Below are positions 1 through 5,361 of a stretch of DNA of 7,561 nucleotides, one piece after another. Every line of letters begins with the position of its first letter. Within the stretch, counting starts at the first letter, position 1. The notes beneath the pieces were generated by a model. It saw only the letters and a program-made list of their open reading frames with translations. It searched no databases and had not been told where the DNA came from. A program made the position numbers and the translations under genes. Origin of the DNA: Synechococcaceae bacterium WB8_1B_136 (GTDB lineage Bacteria > Cyanobacteriota > Cyanobacteriia > PCC-6307 > Cyanobiaceae); contig RGNC01000095.1 of assembly GCA_010029175.1 (NCBI GenBank), positions 1 through 7,561 on the forward strand, in the 5' to 3' direction.

Positions 1-1
1 C

Positions 2-667
2 GCGCTCACGATTGCCGACTGTGTGACCAGCCTCGGCGCCTGCAACGTGCCGATGGATGCCTGGGGGATCGACGTGATCGGCTCCGGCTCCCAGAAGGGC
101 TACATGATGCCGCCGGGCCTGGCCTTCGTGGCCATGAGCGATCGGGCCTGGAGCGCCTACGGCCGTTCCGACCTGCCGAAGTTCTATCTGGATCTGGGCA
201 AATACCGGAAGTCGGCCCATGTCGACAGCAACCCCTTCACCCCGGCGATCAACCTCTACTTCGCCCTGGAGGCGGCGCTGGGGATGATGCAGAAGGAGGG
301 TCTTGAGGCGATCTTCTGCCGCCATGCCCGCCACCGCGCCGCCGCCCAGGCGGGCATGCAGGCCATCGGCCTGCCGCTGTATGCCGCCGCGGGCCACGGC
401 AGCCCGGCCATCACCGCCGTGGCCCCCGAGGGCATCGACGCCGAGGCGATGCGCAAGGCCGTGAAGGAGCGCTTCGACATCCTGCTGGCCGGCGGCCAGG
501 ACCACCTCAAGGGTAAGGTGTTTCGCATCGGTCACCTGGGCTTCGTCTGCGATCGCGACGTGCTCACTGCCGTGGCCGCGATCGAGGCCACCCTGCAGGG
601 GCTGGGGCTGCACAAGGGCACCATGGGAGCGGGCGTGGCCGCAGCAGCTGCAGCCCTGGCCGGCTGA
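2..667 (+). CDS. PLP-dependent aminotransferase, class V (alanine/serine-glyoxylate aminotransferase type), 3' part
   Basis: This is the C-terminal 221 residues of a fold-type I, class V aminotransferase; the gene begins upstream of the window. The frame is open from base 2 and stops at 665-667. The reading Asp-Cys-Val-Thr-Ser-Leu-Gly-Ala, then Trp-Gly-Ile-Asp-Val, then Gly-Ser-Gly-Ser-Gln-Lys-Gly, followed by Met-Pro-Pro-Gly-Leu, is the family signature. The Lys of SQKG (about residue 32 of the fragment) is the expected PLP Schiff-base lysine. Downstream, a region with FTPAINLYFAL and a C-terminal FRIGHLGF block matches the small domain. Family members transfer an amino group from alanine or serine to glyoxylate, giving glycine; in cyanobacteria this fits photorespiratory glyoxylate recycling in the cytoplasm. 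Cyanobacterial homologues are often labelled soluble hydrogenase 42-kDa subunit, a legacy name. The exact amino donor cannot be read from sequence. An internal GTG at 23 is not a real start because homology extends upstream of it. Confidence 0.93.
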   Translation, partial: ALTIADCVTSLGACNVPMDAWGIDVIGSGSQKGYMMPPGLAFVAMSDRAWSAYGRSDLPKFYLDLGKYRKSAHVDSNPFTPAINLYFALEAALGMMQKEGLEAIFCRHARHRAAAQAGMQAIGLPLYAAAGHGSPAITAVAPEGIDAEAMRKAVKERFDILLAGGQDHLKGKVFRIGHLGFVCDRDVLTAVAAIEATLQGLGLHKGTMGAGVAAAAAALAG

Positions 668-676
668 CCTGGCGCC

Positions 677-708
677 GCCCAGGCCTGAACCCCCCTTCAG
701 GCCTGGGC
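677..708 (+). terminator. Strong hairpin after the aminotransferase gene, probable terminator
   Basis: A perfect 13-bp inverted repeat (677-689 pairing with 696-708) encloses a loop of six C residues. It begins 9 bp after the aminotransferase stop codon. There is no T tract after it, so a classical intrinsic terminator is not demonstrated, but cyanobacterial terminators and 3'-end-stabilising hairpins often lack a clear U run. The position suggests it ends or protects the aminotransferase mRNA and insulates the tRNA gene that follows. Confidence 0.6.
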
Positions 709-733
709 CCTGCTACGTTGCAACCAACACCTC

Positions 734-805
734 GCGGGTGTAATTCAGTGGTAGAATGTCAGCTTCCCAAGCTGAACGTCGCCGGTTCGAGTCCGGTCAC
801 CCGCT
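734..805 (+). tRNA. tRNA-Gly (anticodon CCC)
   Basis: A full cloverleaf can be drawn. The acceptor stem is 734-740 with 798-804, seven pairs with no mismatch. The D stem is 743-746 with 754-757. The anticodon stem is 759-763 with 771-775, with loop TTCCCAA and anticodon CCC at 766-768. The variable region is 776-780. The T stem is 781-785 with 793-797 (one G-U pair), with loop TTCGAGT. The discriminator base is T805, as expected for bacterial glycine tRNAs. The CCA end is not encoded. It reads GGG codons, the fourth glycine codon, consistent with a genome keeping a dedicated tRNA for it. A weak extended -10-like TGCTACGTT lies at 711-719, but I could not find a convincing -35. Confidence 0.97.
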
Positions 806-872
806 TGAAAACCTGGATCTTCGCCTAAAGCGTGGGCCGTAACCTCGAGAGCTTCAGCGGTGCACTCTCGGT

Positions 873-1097
873 TCAGGCCCGGGGCTTGATCACCTGAAGC
901 ACCTGGGGGCCCACACCACCGGCCCGGCGTTCGCAATCCAGTGCCAGCAGGATCAGCCGCGCCGACTCGGCCAGATCGCCCTGGGAAGCTGCATGTTCGG
1001 CTTTGGCCTCATGGGCGGCAGCCTGTCGCTTGAGATCGGCGCGGCGATCTACGGCAGCAGCAGAACCGACGAGAACCGAACCCATCACAGACACCAT
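873..1097 (-). CDS. Small helical hypothetical protein, picocyanobacterial type (74 aa)
   Basis: A 74-residue protein, read on the minus strand from ATG at 1097 to TGA at 873. A short hydrophobic, Ala/Val/Ser-rich N-terminus (about residues 1-15) is followed by a charged helical stretch rich in Ala, Glu, Lys and Arg with a QGDLAES turn, and a C-terminal block containing LDCERRAGG and PQVLQVIKPR. The sequence resembles small proteins I recognise from marine and freshwater Synechococcus/Cyanobium genomes, but I know of no function. A second Met at residue 5 is an alternative start; neither has a clear Shine-Dalgarno. It is the last of three small genes on this strand, separated from the preceding one by 132 bp (1098-1229) of visibly lower GC that could hold its own promoter. 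An imperfect stem (846-851 with 865-870) lies just past the stop. The long plus-strand reading frame opposite it has no family features and is treated as a shadow. Confidence 0.75.
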   Translation of the reverse strand: MVSVMGSVLVGSAAAVDRRADLKRQAAAHEAKAEHAASQGDLAESARLILLALDCERRAGGVGPQVLQVIKPRA

Positions 1098-1229
1098 CTG
1101 AGAACCAGCTGCGAACAGGTTGTCTGTCCGCTGTCTTCCATGAATGTCGCGATGATGCTAGTGGATGACAGACAGACCACGAGCTGTGATGGAATCCACA
1201 TCGGTTTCTGGGCTGGGAACCATCAGTAT

Positions 1230-1460
1230 TCAGGTTCCGGGTTCTTCCCGATTACCGCCAAGGTCTGCAATCTGAGCCCGCAACTGGTCGATGCGCTGGC
1301 AATCGCCGCGGGTGATGGCAACGGCGAGGGCGAACTCAAGTTTCTCGAGTTGATGGCCGCCCTCGGCATAGGCGCTCTTCTGGGGCTGATTCGCACAGGA
1401 GCGAGCGCTTGGGGTGGGGCGCTGGCTGTGGTGGTTGGCCATGGGGCACTTTCTTCCCAT
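1230..1460 (-). CDS. Small hypothetical protein with helix-RGD-helix C-terminus (76 aa)
   Basis: A 76-residue protein (70 if it starts at the second Met, 1442). The first third is polar and low complexity. The conserved-looking part is the second half: YAEGG, then GHQLEKLEFALAVAITRGD and DQLRAQIADLGG, which predicts two short amphipathic helices joined at Arg-Gly-Asp, ending EEPGT. I chose ATG 1460 because an SD-like AAAGGTGA sits about 4 bases before it on the coding strand; the 1442 start has a weaker GGGAAG. The gene follows the 1482-1745 gene by 21 bp on the same strand, so the two are probably co-transcribed. The pattern is one I associate with picocyanobacterial conserved hypotheticals, with no known role. 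A second minus-strand frame (1223-1561) overlaps this one but gives Arg/Trp/Cys-rich sequence typical of an out-of-frame shadow. Confidence 0.72.
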   Translation of the reverse strand: MGRKCPMANHHSQRPTPSARSCANQPQKSAYAEGGHQLEKLEFALAVAITRGDCQRIDQLRAQIADLGGNREEPGT

Positions 1461-1481
1461 TCTGTCACCTTTGGCCAGGGG

Positions 1482-1745
1482 TCAAGCCGCCATAGGCGGC
1501 ACCGCGTCAGCGTCCTCCGACTGATCCAGCAGCGCACGGCAGTCGGCCAGCAACACCTCAACGCTCTCCAGGCAGCGCAGTTCGTCCGCGTCGGGCTCGG
1601 GGGTGCCGCTGAGTCGCTCCAGCTGCAGCTCCAGCGCTCCCAACCGCTGCTCCAACTTCACCAGGCGGTGCGAGAGAGCCGCCACGGTCTGGGCGAGATC
1701 CTCCGTGGTGCGAGTGATCCGGAACGACACCGACTGGCCTGACAT
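1482..1745 (-). CDS. Small coiled-coil hypothetical protein (87 aa)
   Basis: An 87-residue acidic protein beginning MSGQSVSFRI. Residues about 14-48 show a heptad pattern of Leu/Val (LAQTVAALSHRLVKLEQRL and on to LELQLERL), predicting a parallel coiled coil and hence oligomerisation. A Pro/Asp/Glu-rich hinge follows, then a second helix (ELRCLESVEVLLADCRALL) and an acidic tail. The frame stays open to a GTG at 1787, but I prefer ATG 1745: a plausible -10 element (1767-1772) lies downstream of 1787, so a transcript from it would not contain that GTG. The gene heads a run of three small minus-strand genes and is divergent from the AbrB-family gene across 93 bp. I recognise no family and assign no function; its small size and coiled coil suggest a structural or adaptor role, which is only inference. 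Confidence 0.75.
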   Translation of the reverse strand: MSGQSVSFRITRTTEDLAQTVAALSHRLVKLEQRLGALELQLERLSGTPEPDADELRCLESVEVLLADCRALLDQSEDADAVPPMAA

Positions 1746-1766
1746 CGCTGCACTGCAACTGGCCCG

Positions 1767-1795
1767 ATCAGACCACAGAACCTCCACCTGCTCAA
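1767..1795 (-). promoter_or_regulatory. Possible sigma-70 promoter for the small coiled-coil gene
   Basis: On the minus strand, TTGAGC (1795-1790, four of six matches to the -35 consensus) is followed after exactly 17 bp by TCTGAT (1772-1767, four of six matches to the -10). Transcription would start near 1760, leaving a leader of about 15 bases before ATG 1745. Spacing and placement are right, but the hexamers are only moderate matches and such pairs can arise by chance. Confidence 0.35.
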
Positions 1796-1838
1796 GCCCT
1801 CGGCCTCAGACTGAACACTCGCTTGGGCTCCAGGGCCG

Positions 1839-2348
1839 ATGCCGTCACCCCTGAACCTCTTGATCTATCTCCTGGCCGGCGTGGGGGGTGGACTGCTGGC
1901 CCTGCGAACGGGCATTCCCGCCGCTCCGCTGGCGGGGGCGCTGCTGGGTGCGGGGCTCGTGAGCATGACCGGCAAGCTGGAGGCGGCGCAGTGGCCCCTG
2001 GGGACGCGCACGCTGCTGGAGATCGCCATCGGCACCGTGATCGGCACCAGCCTCACCAGCACAGCTCTGTCTGAACTGCGGCAGCTGTGGCGGCCCGCCC
2101 TGCTGATCACCATCACCCTGGTGCTGACGGGACTGGTGGTGGGCCTGTGGTGCAGCCGCCTGCTGGGCATCGACCCCGTGGTGGCCTTGCTCGGGGCTGC
2201 CCCCGGCGGCATCAGCGGCATGAGCCTGGTGGGGGCTGAGTTCGGCGTGGGAGCGGCCGTGGCCACGCTGCACGCGGTGCGGCTGATCACGGTGCTGCTG
2301 GTGCTGCCGATCACCGTGCGCCTGGTGCTCGGCGCCAAGGGGCCCTGA
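1839..2348 (+). CDS. AbrB-family integral membrane protein, single-domain form (169 aa)
   Basis: A very hydrophobic protein with roughly five or six predicted membrane segments (about residues 4-22, 26-45, 60-76, 87-107, a reentrant or short span near 116-135, and 145-165). The block AAPGGISGMSLVGAEFG (about 119-135), followed by a His-x-x-Arg near 144-147, is the hallmark of the AbrB membrane family, whose members have been loosely called ammonia monooxygenase or regulators. They are unrelated to the Bacillus DNA-binding AbrB. Many homologues are about 350 residues with two tandem copies; this one carries a single copy. The substrate or role is unknown; a transporter is plausible. ATG 1839 has a weak AGGG upstream. 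It is divergent from the small-protein cluster and is followed after 62 bp by two genes on the same strand, with which it may be co-transcribed. Confidence 0.85.
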   Translation: MPSPLNLLIYLLAGVGGGLLALRTGIPAAPLAGALLGAGLVSMTGKLEAAQWPLGTRTLLEIAIGTVIGTSLTSTALSELRQLWRPALLITITLVLTGLVVGLWCSRLLGIDPVVALLGAAPGGISGMSLVGAEFGVGAAVATLHAVRLITVLLVLPITVRLVLGAKGP

Positions 2349-2369
2349 GCCACCGGCCCTGGATCCAGG

Positions 2370-2390
2370 CCACCGGCGTCGATACGGTGG
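2370..2390 (+). other. Small stem-loop in the gap before the secreted-protein gene
   Basis: CCACCG (2370-2375) can pair with CGGTGG (2385-2390) around a 9-base loop. The 9-bp word GCCACCGGC also occurs twice as a direct repeat (2349-2357 and 2369-2377), flanking a 12-bp palindrome CCTGGATCCAGG centred near 2363. This could be a weak terminator, a processing site or an mRNA structure between the AbrB-family gene and the next one. In GC-rich DNA such structures can occur by chance. Confidence 0.22.
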
Positions 2391-2410
2391 TGCCGCCGGA
2401 CTCGATCGCC

Positions 2411-2866
2411 ATGGCTGCAACCACCACCCTTCGCGTGCTGACCAGGCGCCTGGCAGCCGTTTTGCCCGTGGCCCTGATCGGGCTGAGTGGCCTGGGGAGC
2501 CCTGGCCGAGCCGCCGATGCCACCAGCACAGCGGGAGGCAAGGGCGCCCAGGTGTACTGCTTCATGCGCAGTGCGGGCAACAGCCACGACGTGAGCTGGA
2601 ACGCCGCCTACGCATTGATCAAGCGCCAGAGCGCCAGCATGTTCAAGACGTCCCCGGAACATGCCGCTGTGATGATCACAGAGGCCGTGGTGCAGAACCC
2701 GGGCAGCTTCCCCGATTGCGGGCGCTACCTGGGCAGCCTGTTTGAGAAGGCCGCCGCCCGCGATGCAGCGGCTGGCGCAGCTCCCAGCCCCAGCACCACC
2801 ACCAGCCCAGCCGGTGGTGCTGGCTCCGGCAGTGCGCCCCAGCGCACTGACCGCTACGCCTACTGA
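2411..2866 (+). CDS. Secreted hypothetical protein, cyanobacterial (151 aa)
   Basis: A 151-residue protein with an N-terminal signal peptide: Arg-rich n-region (about residues 8-13), hydrophobic core (14-28) and a likely signal peptidase I site near Gly-Arg-Ala-Ala (32-35). The mature part has a compact conserved-looking core from about 47 to 113 containing VYCFMRSAGNSHDVSW, SPEHAAVMITEAV and DCGRYLGSLF. The only two cysteines, C50 and C103, could form a disulfide in the periplasm or lumen. The last 35 residues or so are a Pro/Ser/Thr/Ala/Gly-rich tail, probably disordered, ending in DRYAY. I chose ATG 2411 rather than the GTG at 2387 because it places the signal peptide directly at the N-terminus. 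The core is a type I associate with uncharacterised cyanobacterial exported proteins; no function is known to me. It lies 5 bp ahead of a lipoprotein gene, so the two are very likely translated from one message and may act in the same compartment. Confidence 0.82.
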   Translation: MAATTTLRVLTRRLAAVLPVALIGLSGLGSPGRAADATSTAGGKGAQVYCFMRSAGNSHDVSWNAAYALIKRQSASMFKTSPEHAAVMITEAVVQNPGSFPDCGRYLGSLFEKAAARDAAAGAAPSPSTTTSPAGGAGSGSAPQRTDRYAY

Positions 2867-2871
2867 CGCTG

Positions 2872-3303
2872 GTGCCGCCTCTGTCCTCCAGCTTTGGCCG
2901 CGCCGCTCTGGCCGGTCTGCTGTTGCTGCTGGCGAGCGGCTGCCAACCAGCGGCCGATCCCCAGAACAGCGGGCCCAGCCCCGACGACTGCCTGCGGAAC
3001 GTGAGCATGGATCAACTGCCCCAGGCCCTTGAGCGCTGCAACGCCGTGGTGCAGGCCTTCCCCGCAAACCCACAACCCCGCAATGAACGGGCCTTGCTCC
3101 ACAGCCTGGCGGGGGATCAGCAGGCATCCTGCCGCGATAGCCAGGCGGCGGCAGCTCTGCTGCAGCCCTGGAGGAGCCGCCACAGCGTGGATCCCGTGCT
3201 GGTGGAGGAGATCAACCTGCGCCGGCGCAGCTGTGCGGCCCTCACCACTCCGCGAGCAACTGGCGCACCATCTGGGGCAAGGCCTGGCGCTGCAGAGCGG
3301 TAG
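2872..3303 (+). CDS. Putative lipoprotein with TPR-like repeat and paired cysteines (143 aa)
   Basis: Starts at GTG 2872. A hydrophobic stretch (residues 11-21) ends in the lipobox Leu-Ala-Ser-Gly-Cys with Cys24 as the predicted lipidated residue, so the mature protein should be membrane-anchored and periplasmic. The mature part has four further cysteines (C40, C56, C87, C121), an even number compatible with two disulfides. Residues about 50-98 (LPQALERCNAVVQAFPANP, NERALLHSLAGD, CRDSQAAAALL) follow a TPR-like helix-turn-helix spacing, suggesting a protein-binding scaffold. The gene follows the secreted-protein gene by 5 bp. Its last 62 bp overlap the 3' end of the helicase gene on the other strand, and the final residues are Pro/Gly/Ala/Arg-rich with no family character, so the C-terminus is probably unconstrained. 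Partner and function are unknown. Confidence 0.8.
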   Translation: MPPLSSSFGRAALAGLLLLLASGCQPAADPQNSGPSPDDCLRNVSMDQLPQALERCNAVVQAFPANPQPRNERALLHSLAGDQQASCRDSQAAAALLQPWRSRHSVDPVLVEEINLRRRSCAALTTPRATGAPSGARPGAAER

Positions 3304-4819
3304 AGCGCCGCGGCAACAGCAGCGCAATCCGCTGGGCCTTGCTGGCAATCAGGCCATCCACCAGCTGATCGGCCACGCCGAGCTGCAACCAGTGGCAGTG
3401 GAGGCTGCCCTGCATGCCGATGCGATGGCAGCGGTCCTCCGCCTGCTCGGCATCCCCCGGGGTCCAGGGGCGATCCAGGAGCACCACATGTCTGGCGCGG
3501 TGCAGGGTGAAGCCAAGGCCACCCGCTCCATAGGTGCTGATCAACAACTGTTCGGCGCCGGCCTGAAAGCGATCCACCACCCGCTGGCGCTCGGGGGGTG
3601 GCAGCTCGCCGGTGAGCAGCGATCCCCCCAGCCGAGCCTGCAACAGCTTGGCAACGGCGAGATAGGTGCAGAACACCAACACCGACTCCCCCTGGCGCAG
3701 CAACGGGCTCACCAGGGCCGCCGCCGCGGGCAGTTTGTACTCCGCTCCGATCTGCCGCAGCGCCGTGAACACGGCCAGGGCCTCGGCATCGCGGCGCACC
3801 TCACCGGCGGCCGCTCGGCGGCGGTACTCGTCCACCGTCAGCTGCAGGCGATGCTGAAACCCCTGGGCCTCCGCCTGGGCCAGCTCCACCGGCAGCAGGT
3901 GGCGCTGCTTGGGGGGCAGGTCGAGGCAGTCGGCCTTGCGCCGGTGCAGCAACAGCGGCCGGGTGAAGCGATGCAACTCCTCGAGATGGGTGGCGCCAAC
4001 GGCCTGCCAGTGCCGCACGCCCCCCGGCTGCTCACGCCAGTGGCCCTGGCAGTAGCGCTCCTCAAAGGCCCGCTGATCACGCGCCAGCGGATGGCCAATG
4101 GCCGCCAGCAGCGGAAACAACTGGGACGGCCGGCCGTTCTTCATCGGCGTGCCGCTCAGCAGCCAGACGGCCCGCAGGCGTGGATGGCGGGCCAGGCGCA
4201 GGAAGGCCTGGGTGCGGGCAGCGGAGAGGTTCTGGGCGTAGTGCGCCTCGTCGGCGATCAACACCGTGCCCGCGGGAGGAAGGTCGTTGGGGAGGCGCGC
4301 CCAGCTGAGCAGCTCCAGCTGCAGGCCCAGGGCCGCCCCCTCCTGACGCCAGTGACCATGCAGCCCGGCGGGGGCGATCACCGCGATGCGGCAGTCGGCA
4401 GCGCGCACCAGGGCCCTGGCGGCGGCCAGGGCGGTGAGGGTCTTGCCCAGACCCATCGCATCCGCCAGCAGGGCACCACGACGGGCCAGCAGCCAACGCA
4501 CGGCGGCCCGCTGGTGGGCGAACAGTTGCCGCCCATCCGGCAATGGCGCCTCCAGCGCAGCGCTGCGGACCAGCTCGCGATGGGGCGGCAGGGGCGGCAG
4601 CGGATGGGCGAGCCAGTCGAACCAGCGCCGGAGCTCTGGATCGATCGCAAAGCGACTGCCGAAACGACTGGAGAGGACCACGGCCGCCTCCAGCGGGAAT
4701 TCCCAGCAGCCTTGGCGCGAACGCCAATGGCCCCGGGGCCGCACGGAGCGCAGCTGCGCCTGGGTGACGGCATCGAAGGGCAGCACCACCTCGATGGTTC
4801 CCGCCCGCCCGAGGCGCAT
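3242..4819 (-). CDS. SNF2-family (SMARCAL1/HARP-like) DEAH ATPase/helicase
   Basis: A 525-residue SNF2-type DNA-dependent ATPase, complete on the minus strand. All helicase motifs are visible (numbering from ATG 4819): LFAHQ about 99-103, Walker A DAMGLGKT 120-127, DEAH box 190-193, SGTP 222-225, an RRKADCLDLPPK linker near 293-304, VLVFCTY 380-386, STYGAGGLGFTL 428-439 and the arginine-finger motif QAEDRCHRIG 459-468. The N-terminus (about 9-53) has the spacing VVLPFD...LR...W......WEFPLE....L..RF of a HARP-like module, as found ahead of the ATPase in SMARCAL1 relatives, which anneal or remodel branched DNA at stalled forks. It is compact, lacking the large insertions of Rad54/Swi2 proteins. 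A GTG at 4837 would add six residues; neither start has a clear ribosome-binding site. The gene is divergent from the HNH nuclease gene across about 143 bp and overlaps the lipoprotein gene tail to tail. A function in replication-fork repair is inferred; transcription-related or defence roles cannot be excluded. Confidence 0.93.
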   Translation of the reverse strand: MRLGRAGTIEVVLPFDAVTQAQLRSVRPRGHWRSRQGCWEFPLEAAVVLSSRFGSRFAIDPELRRWFDWLAHPLPPLPPHRELVRSAALEAPLPDGRQLFAHQRAAVRWLLARRGALLADAMGLGKTLTALAAARALVRAADCRIAVIAPAGLHGHWRQEGAALGLQLELLSWARLPNDLPPAGTVLIADEAHYAQNLSAARTQAFLRLARHPRLRAVWLLSGTPMKNGRPSQLFPLLAAIGHPLARDQRAFEERYCQGHWREQPGGVRHWQAVGATHLEELHRFTRPLLLHRRKADCLDLPPKQRHLLPVELAQAEAQGFQHRLQLTVDEYRRRAAAGEVRRDAEALAVFTALRQIGAEYKLPAAAALVSPLLRQGESVLVFCTYLAVAKLLQARLGGSLLTGELPPPERQRVVDRFQAGAEQLLISTYGAGGLGFTLHRARHVVLLDRPWTPGDAEQAEDRCHRIGMQGSLHCHWLQLGVADQLVDGLIASKAQRIALLLPRRSTALQRQALPQMVRQLLAEW

Positions 4820-4941
4820 CTGGCAACGGGGGGGCACAGCGCTCAGGGCAGCGACTCCAGGCAGGGAGGCTGCAGGCTACCCAGCGGAACAGGGGCGAAG
4901 TTGAGCCAAAATCCCCAACGGGCGGCCAAGTTCCACAAAAA

Positions 4942-4966
4942 GCATCCAACCGATTGGATCGGATGC
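4942..4966 (+). promoter_or_regulatory. Nested inverted repeats at the HNH gene start
   Basis: Two mutually exclusive hairpins share one arm. ATCCAA (4944-4949) can pair with TTGGAT (4954-4959) around a 4-base loop, or GCATCC (4942-4947) can pair with GGATGC (4961-4966) around a 13-base loop; the second buries ATG 4963. It might act as an operator between the divergent helicase and HNH genes, or as an mRNA structure masking the start. Function is not shown. Confidence 0.35.
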
Positions 4967-5352
4967 ACGCCAGGGATGCGGTGTTCCTTGAGGATCTGTG
5001 CCCCAAACTTCACGTGCGGCGTTGGAGAAAAACGCTCCACACTTTCACCGATCAGTGCTGTATTTACTGCGGCAATCGATCCGAATCCATTGATCATGTC
5101 CACCCCCAGAGCCGCGGCGGCCTGAGCACCACCGAAAACTGTGTGCCGGCCTGCCTGGCCTGCAATGGCCACAAGGGGGACGCCGATGCCTTCGAGTGGT
5201 ACAGGCGGCAACGCTTCTACGACCCCCGCCGCGCCATGGCCCTGCGGGCCTGGACCGCCGGCGATCTGCGGCTGGCCACAAAGTTGCTGCAATGGGCAGC
5301 GCCAAACGAGGCCAGCAGGCCACACCACAACCCGCAGCTGCAGGCGGCCTGA
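4963..5352 (+). CDS. HNH endonuclease (129 aa)
   Basis: A complete HNH nuclease. Numbering from ATG 4963: a zinc-binding knuckle C33-x2-C36 (CIYCG), the catalytic core IDHVHPQSRGG with Asp44 and His45, then ENC (Asn59) and a second knuckle C64-x2-C67 leading into CNGHKGD (Asn68, Lys71). This is the order of a beta-beta-alpha metal finger that cuts DNA with a divalent metal. The N-terminal LEDLCPKLHVRRWRKTL and C-terminal WYRRQRFYDPRRAMALRAW segments match a single-copy HNH family I know to be widespread in cyanobacteria. A TTG at 4954 would add three residues. The gene is divergent from the SNF2-like helicase and stops 9 bp before the convergent membrane-protein gene ends. The substrate is unknown; wide conservation argues for housekeeping repair rather than a restriction or homing role, which is inference. 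The last 15 or so residues are poorly constrained. Confidence 0.92.
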   Translation: MHARDAVFLEDLCPKLHVRRWRKTLHTFTDQCCIYCGNRSESIDHVHPQSRGGLSTTENCVPACLACNGHKGDADAFEWYRRQRFYDPRRAMALRAWTAGDLRLATKLLQWAAPNEASRPHHNPQLQAA

Positions 5353-5361
5353 ACACAGCCC

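Noticed and set aside
549..556. One exact GCGATCGC, the cyanobacterial HIP1 palindrome
   Set aside because: Only a single copy was found in the window, inside coding sequence; no enrichment can be claimed from one site.
711..719. Extended -10-like TGCTACGTT before tRNA-Gly
   Set aside because: No convincing -35; the expected position falls inside the terminator-like hairpin, so it is only a weak candidate.
1223..1561. A 112-aa minus-strand frame overlapping two of the small genes
   Set aside because: Arg/Trp/Cys/Pro-rich translation typical of a shifted frame; the alternative frame has an SD-like site and a structured C-terminus.
993..1742. A 249-aa plus-strand frame spanning the three small minus-strand genes
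   Set aside because: The composition is uneven and featureless, whereas the minus frames give helical, coiled-coil and conserved-looking proteins. It remains possible that one or more of the small genes is wrong, but this frame is the weaker choice.
1865..3127. A 420-aa open frame on the minus strand opposite the AbrB-family and exported-protein genes
   Set aside because: The plus-strand genes have membrane segments, signal peptides and family motifs; the antisense product is Pro/Ser/Arg-rich without structure.
3029..5125. A 698-aa open frame on the plus strand opposite the helicase gene
   Set aside because: It is antisense to a helicase with every SNF2 motif intact; its translation is Gln/Arg/Ala/Gly-rich without domains. 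Long antisense frames are expected in high-GC coding DNA.
3242..5352. Helicase plus HNH nuclease as an anti-phage defence island
   Set aside because: No methyltransferase, toxin, integrase or other mobile markers are nearby, base composition does not differ from neighbours, and the HNH family appears to be a conserved single-copy cyanobacterial gene. Repair is the simpler reading.
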